Source: Chara braunii
Lineage: Eukaryota > Streptophyta > Charophyceae > Charales > Characeae
Assembly: GCA_003427395.1 (NCBI GenBank)
Contig: BFEA01000126.1
Span: 2,213,444-2,237,070 of the forward strand
Direction of reading: 5' to 3'
DNA: 23,627 nucleotides
A program made the translations under genes and the position numbers. The notes beneath the pieces were generated by a model. It saw nothing but the letters and a program-made list of their open reading frames with translations. It was not told where the DNA came from and did not search any database. Of the stretch, positions 18,746 to 23,627 are shown one piece after another. Each line of letters begins with the position of its first letter. The first letter of the stretch is position 1.

Positions 18746-19860
18746 GTGTAACAGACGTCTAGATTAGCTGCCACACCACCCACATCTTGGACGGGGGCTG
18801 CTCCCTATGCCATGGGTGCCGCTTGGACGGCGATGGGGTGCATCGACCTCATCAAGGATTCTATCCAGGCATTATGCTCACGCTGTTCTTTCTTGCTTTC
18901 TTGCATCAGGCTAACTAGCATTCGAGCTAATTCAAGTATTGTGTTTGATTCGCTTCGCTTCGTAGAGGTATCCGGGGGAGGCGTAGGTGTGACCATCACA
19001 GGCAGTCTTGTGGTGGAATCCGGTATCGACCTCTTAACTCCAACTTGTTCTAAATAGGTGACGGGGCTGGAGACGAAACCCATGTTCTCAAATTTGTTTT
19101 GGAGCGTGGCTAACTCGGCCTTCGCTCTGGCCAATTCGGAGAAATCCCCTTACTTAGCGTGGTCTTCTCCTTCTAGGAAGCTAGCGGCAAACTTTCGCTT
19201 CATCTCTTCCGCAGCGTCCATGATTTGTTGCATGGTGTGATTGATGGGGGAGAACTGCTTTCGCAATGTTCACCCCATTGCACGGTTGCGAAGCCCATCG
19301 TTGGCATCGATAAACAAATCTCTTCCGACCTCCTCGCCTCGCTCTGACTTAACGAACAACCTATAAAACCTACTGCGATATTCAGTGATGGATTCGAGGG
19401 GCTTCTGAACTCGATCTTTAATCATAAAGAAGGCCTGTTCAAGATGGATATAATCGAATCGATGTAAGAAGTCTCTCTCGAAGGTCGGGAGATCTACCCA
19501 GGCGTAAGTGCTAAATTAATGTTGTGCATCCCCTCCCAACCGGGCGGGGATGTTGATCCTAGCTTCGTCGTTATCGTATTGTTGCGCACGCAGCGTGGCT
19601 AACCATGCTCCGGCCAGATGATGCGCGGGATCGAAGAGGTACAGATCAGGCGGGGCCGCGGGTGCACCAACTCGAGGGGTCGGAACCCCTCCATCATTTC
19701 GTGCCAGGTTGGCGTTCATATTGGCCGCTTGCCGACCTGCCGATCTACTCCTAGTTACTATAGGGTCACGTCGTGGCGCGTTCCTTTGCCTACGCCGTCC
19801 TCTATTCGCCAGATCGCTCTACGTAACTTACTCTCTTGAAAGTTCCTGAGTTTGCCACAT
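18712..19860 (-). pseudogene. Element B gag with CCHC zinc knuckle
   Basis: The frame opens at an ATG (19860-19858) three bases after the PBS, MWQTQELSRE, followed by two early stops. An Arg-rich section then leads to the capsid part: LYLFDPAHHLAGAWLATL, a frameshift near 19500, FERDFLHRFDYIHLEQAFF and SITEYRSRFYRLF, typical of retrotransposon gag. In-frame stops follow at 19270 (TGA), 19150 (TAA) and 18805 (TAG). The C-terminus has the nucleocapsid knuckle CYTCHQPGHIVRDC (18712-18753), a perfect C-x2-C-x4-H-x4-C that binds RNA. Apart from the stops, one frame runs from ~19490 to the knuckle. TGA and TAG here are what C-to-T change of CGA and CAG would give. Confidence 0.9.
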
Positions 19861-19863
19861 GTC

Positions 19864-19876
19864 AGCTCTGATACCA
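19864..19876 (-). promoter_or_regulatory. Primer-binding site, initiator tRNA-Met
   Basis: The minus strand reads TGGTATCAGAGCT directly after the 5' LTR, complementary to the 3' end of plant initiator tRNA-Met. It fixes the element's orientation and shows that the right-hand LTR is the 5' one. Confidence 0.93.
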
Positions 19877-21248
19877 ATCTCACACCCGACGCGGCTTCCT
19901 GCTCGGAGTGGGAGTGGGCCTGGAAGTGCGAAAAGGGGGTGTGCCAAGGATTTTAGGAAAGTGGGGGTGGAGTCCCAGGTCGGAACTGAGATTTCCTATG
20001 ACAAGTTTCAAGGATGCGAATGCAACAGGGTAGGCGCGGGTCGTAGTCCTGTTTTACGCTTCGAAGGGCGGAGCTACCGCCTTCGCTGGTTCCGTTGTCT
20101 GGGTCGGATTCGTATCTGGTGTACCGTCAGGGCGCTATGGCTATCTCGTTGGTTGATCACCTGCCGACATCTACAGGTCTCAGAATCTGACGTGGTCGGC
20201 CTCAGCCAAAGGCTGTGCACCGGTCGTTCTTCCTCCAAGCACGAGCACCGGATGAAGCCAGAGGCTTGGTAATTGTGATCTTGCAGGCACTCCGAGCACG
20301 GGGGTTGGGACCAGTAGGGAGCGATTGCGCACCAGGGGACGATGGTCATGGAGTGAAACAGCAGGATGTGGTGATAGGGAGGAAATTCGGTCCCCAGGAT
20401 AATGATTCCGGGCTTCGTGACGACGTGACACGTGTATGAGCTGGGGCAGCCGGGGAGATGGGGGATACGTCCTAAGGCCTAGTCAATATCCCACTCGCAA
20501 ATACGTTCGTTCCCTGTTAAGTAGGGAAATTTCAGAGTTTCCGCCCTTGATCATGTAGACAAACAAACGTGTTCCCAATATTCCCGGAATTCCCGATCCC
20601 TCAGGCACTCGCGGTCAGTGATACGAAAGGGGATTTTGATATTCATACTGCAGGGTGGGGTGGAAATTCAGACATTCGGGAAGTTGGGCCTAGTATAGGT
20701 TTTGCAGACACCCGTGTAAGCAACGACCTTCCTCAGTCGGGCTTACACGTGCATGCACAAGACCTGTCCGTCACTCGGGTGGACAAAGGCCAACAACTCA
20801 TAACCGGTACCGTCGGTACGCACTGGCCTGTTCACACGAAGGTGGGCAATCCTATCGTTAGACATACATCTAATCATCTAGCATGCTCATCTAGTTCATA
20901 CTTCTGACAGAAAAACACCAAACATCCATGCATCCAACTTCGAACACACACAATTAACAAAAACAAGGATTTGGCAATCATCCCTGCATCAATTATTCGA
21001 CCATTGGTCAGAGCTCATACAACATTCAATCGTAGGTGATCAACCAATCAGGTTGCCAATTCATACAGAGGGAGGAGGAAAATGGGAGAAACAATCAAAC
21101 ATCAATTGTCAGGGATGAAACAAAGGGAAAAAAAATCCGGGATACCGATCCAAAAAGCAAGGGCAACTTGCGTTGATACCAAAATTACTAAGAAGAATAG
21201 AAGAACGGCACCACTCCAGCACATCCCGTCTCTCTCTCTCTCTGTATA

Positions 21249-21329
<81 letters not shown>

Positions 21330-21514
21330 CTCACAGCATCTCGATGCACGCGCTAAGGCGCGATCAACTACCAACCATCATGGGACCATGCCAGCCTCAA
21401 TTCCAAAAACAAGAAAAGCAAAGGCACCCATGCAATCCAACGGGCCATCCCAATTCAACCCCCGAAGTAGCCTTGCGCAGAAAGTCGCACGGTTGCAGAA
21501 AACAGTTCGTCACA
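19877..21514 (-). repeat. Element B 5' LTR (1.6 kb)
   Basis: It repeats 9112-11550 in the same orientation, from CTCACACCCGACGCGGCT to GTTCGTCACA. On the minus strand it begins TGTGAC at 21514. Its 3' end before the PBS lacks the usual CA. It lacks the ~780-bp segment present in the other LTR, including the TATA candidate. Confidence 0.92.
21229..21326. repeat. (TC)n(TA)n microsatellite in the 5' LTR
   Basis: A short TC tract followed by about 80 bases of TA with two single-base interruptions. It occupies the position of the (TC)n(CA)n tract of the other LTR. Confidence 0.96.
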
Positions 21515-22235
21515 ACCCCAGGGACAGTCTTTCTTTAGGGGGTCTCATTTGTGACCTGTTATATCCTAATCTTATCGCAAGTCGAGCCCTACAGCAGTGC
21601 GACCCAGACCTCACTATCTAGACTAGACCTACACCAACCCGCACCTTCCTAGGAGCCACAGACACCCCGGGTGCTACCATAGGGACACCCAAAATCCTCG
21701 AAGACGACCCGGAAACAGGCTAGGTGAACCTGTATCGCATCATGCAGACTCTATGGGTAGTGAAGCCACCCTTCTACATTCAATGTGACAACCCTCCCTT
21801 CTTTGCCTAAGATGACACCCTTACCTAGAAACCCTTCCCCATACTCACGCCCCAACTGAACGCTCAATTGGAACTTAGACAGGTACCAACCCGGATGAAG
21901 CCCAGCCCACAAGCATCGTGAGATCAACCTGAAGCCCGCCTGTGGGAATCATATATGCCTAGCACCCAACCACTACCACAATTCAAGGGTGTGTGCAGAG
22001 AGTGGGGTCTGCCTGGGACACATGATCGTACAATGTAGGTAAGGACTCTCGCGGGTGGACCATGAGGCCGGGAAACAACCATGGTACGCAATCACACTCA
22101 GTCTCTTCCAAAGAGCAGCCCATACGAACAAGGTCGCGCACACAAACAGGCTGACAGACCCTACACAAAGTCCTATCTACGCATTCCCCGCTCCCACCTA
22201 TCTTTTTACCCAATCCAAGCCCTATCTACCATGCC

Positions 22236-22357
22236 TACCCCCCCTATCAACCCCGCCCATTATAAGTATACGAGACAGACCTAGAGATCATCGGATCACA
22301 CTCGAACGCATACCCCCCCTATCTACCCCCGCCCATGATGAGTATACAAAACAGACC
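22236..22357. repeat. Two-copy repeat, 75-bp period
   Basis: TACCCCCCCTATC, CCCCGCCCAT, GAGTATAC-like and ACAGACCT elements occur in order at 22236-22282 and 22311-22357 with about four in five bases alike. The spacer between them is not repeated. Confidence 0.75.
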
Positions 22358-23084
22358 TTTTACATGCCCAGTTGAGCGATGTACATATAAAACCGAGGAT
22401 CTACAATGTGATAAAAAGGACTGAATGGACAATGCAGTGCAGGTGAAATCTCAACAACCAGTGTACATTCTGATACATACAAAAATGGTGCTTTATAGCA
22501 CAGGGGAAGACTTAGATACAAGTCCTGACCTGACTGGGACATACCCCTATCACGTAGTGCAAGACAGCGGAGCAGAATGCTAGAATACCAATGACTAGCC
22601 CAATCAATGTTGCAACGCAGACCAAGCATACATCATCCTCATCACAAGGTGTGAAGGGGCCTGGCGCTACACACAGGAAGAATGCGCCAGGTCCAAATCA
22701 TGCACAGACGAAGAGGAGGGGAGCAGACGAAGAAGAGGGGGAGAGATGGGAATGTTGTCAACACCAAGTCTTTGTTACGAGTCCAAAATAATCCCTCGTC
22801 AAAATATCTGAAGCCCAATGTCGAGTCTGGATCCAAATGTCACCAAGCCCGCTCTCTCATAGTCTGCTGATGCAGTGAAGTCAGGTAGCGAGAGGGTGAG
22901 AGGGAGATGGTGGACTGAGAAGAGGAAGAAGAAGAACTCTCTCTCTCTCTCTCTCATATGCCAGGTACTAACCTGTGTTACGATCCTGGTCATTTCCCAA
23001 GTGCAATTCACAATGAAAGACAATGCCACCAAATTGCGAAAGAAATGAAAGCACTTGCAAAGAGATATGGACCAGAGGAGAGAG

Positions 23085-23085
23085 A

Positions 23086-23115
<30 letters not shown>
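23085..23115. repeat. (GAA)n microsatellite
   Basis: A GAA tract of about ten units; flanking frames with Arg/Lys/Glu runs are its by-products. Confidence 0.95.
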
Positions 23116-23117
<2 letters not shown>

Positions 23118-23328
23118 CACCAGCAAGACAAATGACAACTCCCCCTTCTCTCTCCACCTTCCTCCTCCTTCCAACTTTCCCCAATCTTATTCCTCTTGCA
23201 ATAATAATAATAATAACAATGAATGAATGATCCAGAATCAATGTCCGAAGTTCCCCCTCACTGCTGGCTCATACATCAGTCCACCATAGCCATGGCTCCT
23301 CCACCTCTCATCTCTCTAAGCCTAGGCT

Positions 23329-23510
23329 ATGGCGGACTACTTGGGCCTAGCCCTGATGTGCAACGGCCAACCCCAAAGCAGCTATGGTGCTGCTTGCTGC
23401 TCCGCCATGCCTGACCCTGCTCGGACCTCCTTGGTGCCGTACTACCCCAGCGGGGGCCTTCCAGATGCAGCGCCCTACCAGGTGATGAAGATGGAGTCCA
23501 CCATAGCCAG
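23329..23510 (+). CDS. Possible first coding exon, unknown protein
   Basis: An ATG at 23329 opens 60 codons that begin MADYLGLALMCNGQPQSS and run up to CCAG followed by GTAAGT at 23511, a strong plant-type 5' splice donor. The frame stops one base into the donor (TAA), as expected if it is an exon end in phase 2. Composition (Pro, Ser, Ala, Tyr, Met) is ordinary, with no domain recognised. The next exon would lie beyond the window. CCATAGCCA recurs around it (23284, 23500, 23573), which may instead mean repeat-derived sequence. Low confidence. Confidence 0.25.
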
Positions 23511-23627
23511 GTAAGTACCTCGCCACTCTCCTACCTTACCCCCTTCTTCCTCCTCCTGAAGCTGGACCGCTCGCCATAGCCAGGCTGAGCTCCAGCTGCC
23601 TTCACCTCCAAGCAGCGCTGTATGGAC

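Larger units (their letters stand above)
21515..23328. other. No gene seen; flank of element B
   Basis: Anonymous sequence. Plus-strand frames are short or stop-rich. It holds a 75-bp-period repeat (22236-22357), a CT tract (22936-22954), a GAA tract (23085-23115) and an AAT tract (~23199-23218). It may contain old coding sequence beyond recognition. Confidence 0.45.

Noticed and set aside
21596-22070. Plus-strand frame that looks protein-like if several stops are read through
   Set aside because: About seven stops in some 165 codons is close to chance, and no family is recognised.

Overview
This looks like nuclear DNA from a green-lineage eukaryote, rich in decayed transposons and simple repeats. 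Three things point there: a plant-type U6 snRNA copy, a retrotransposon primer-binding site matching the initiator-tRNA-Met site usual in plant LTR elements (TGGTATCAGAGCT), and long CT/CA, TTC and TA microsatellites with no bacterial gene order. The gag of the older retroelement (SRASAQPYTKEEQ start, then a Lys/Glu coiled coil) reminds me from memory of elements in the charophyte Chara braunii. That species guess is inference only.

Layout. 1-1621: a microsatellite, a TATA-box promoter candidate and one intact reading frame (878-1621, +) that I read as a Josephin-like cysteine peptidase. Its 3' end runs into the next element. 1607-4499 (-): remains of Ty3/gypsy element A (gag, protease, start of RT), itself broken by a U6 snRNA retrocopy with a perfect 16-bp target-site duplication and by a ~200-bp insertion. 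4500-9110: no convincing genes. This stretch holds a 544-bp near-palindrome (5415-5958), two tRNA-headed SINE-like copies, a ~585-bp repeat cassette (7158-7742) with a 46-bp minisatellite and a pseudoknot-like double inverted repeat, a 108-bp tandem duplication, a 91-nt T tract and a perfect 12-bp hairpin.

9112-21514 (-): a nearly complete but dead Ty3/gypsy element B. In its reading direction: 5' LTR (19877-21514), PBS, gag with CCHC knuckle, protease, RT (YMDD), RNase H, a PHD-like zinc finger, integrase (HHCC, DDE, GPY/F-like module), then a second 3' reading frame whose ATG overlaps the integrase stop as ATGA and which ends in an acidic Glu-rich tail, and the 3' LTR (9112-11550). Stops, frameshifts and two internal tandem duplications (49 bp in RT, 130 bp in integrase) disable it. 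The two LTRs differ by a ~780-bp segment and carry different microsatellites at the same site.

21515-23627: mostly anonymous DNA with short repeats. A possible exon with a GTAAGT donor ends at 23510.

Most interesting: the PHD-like finger between RNase H and integrase, the ATGA-coupled 3' ORF, the Josephin-like gene cut by a retroelement, and the U6 retrocopy.
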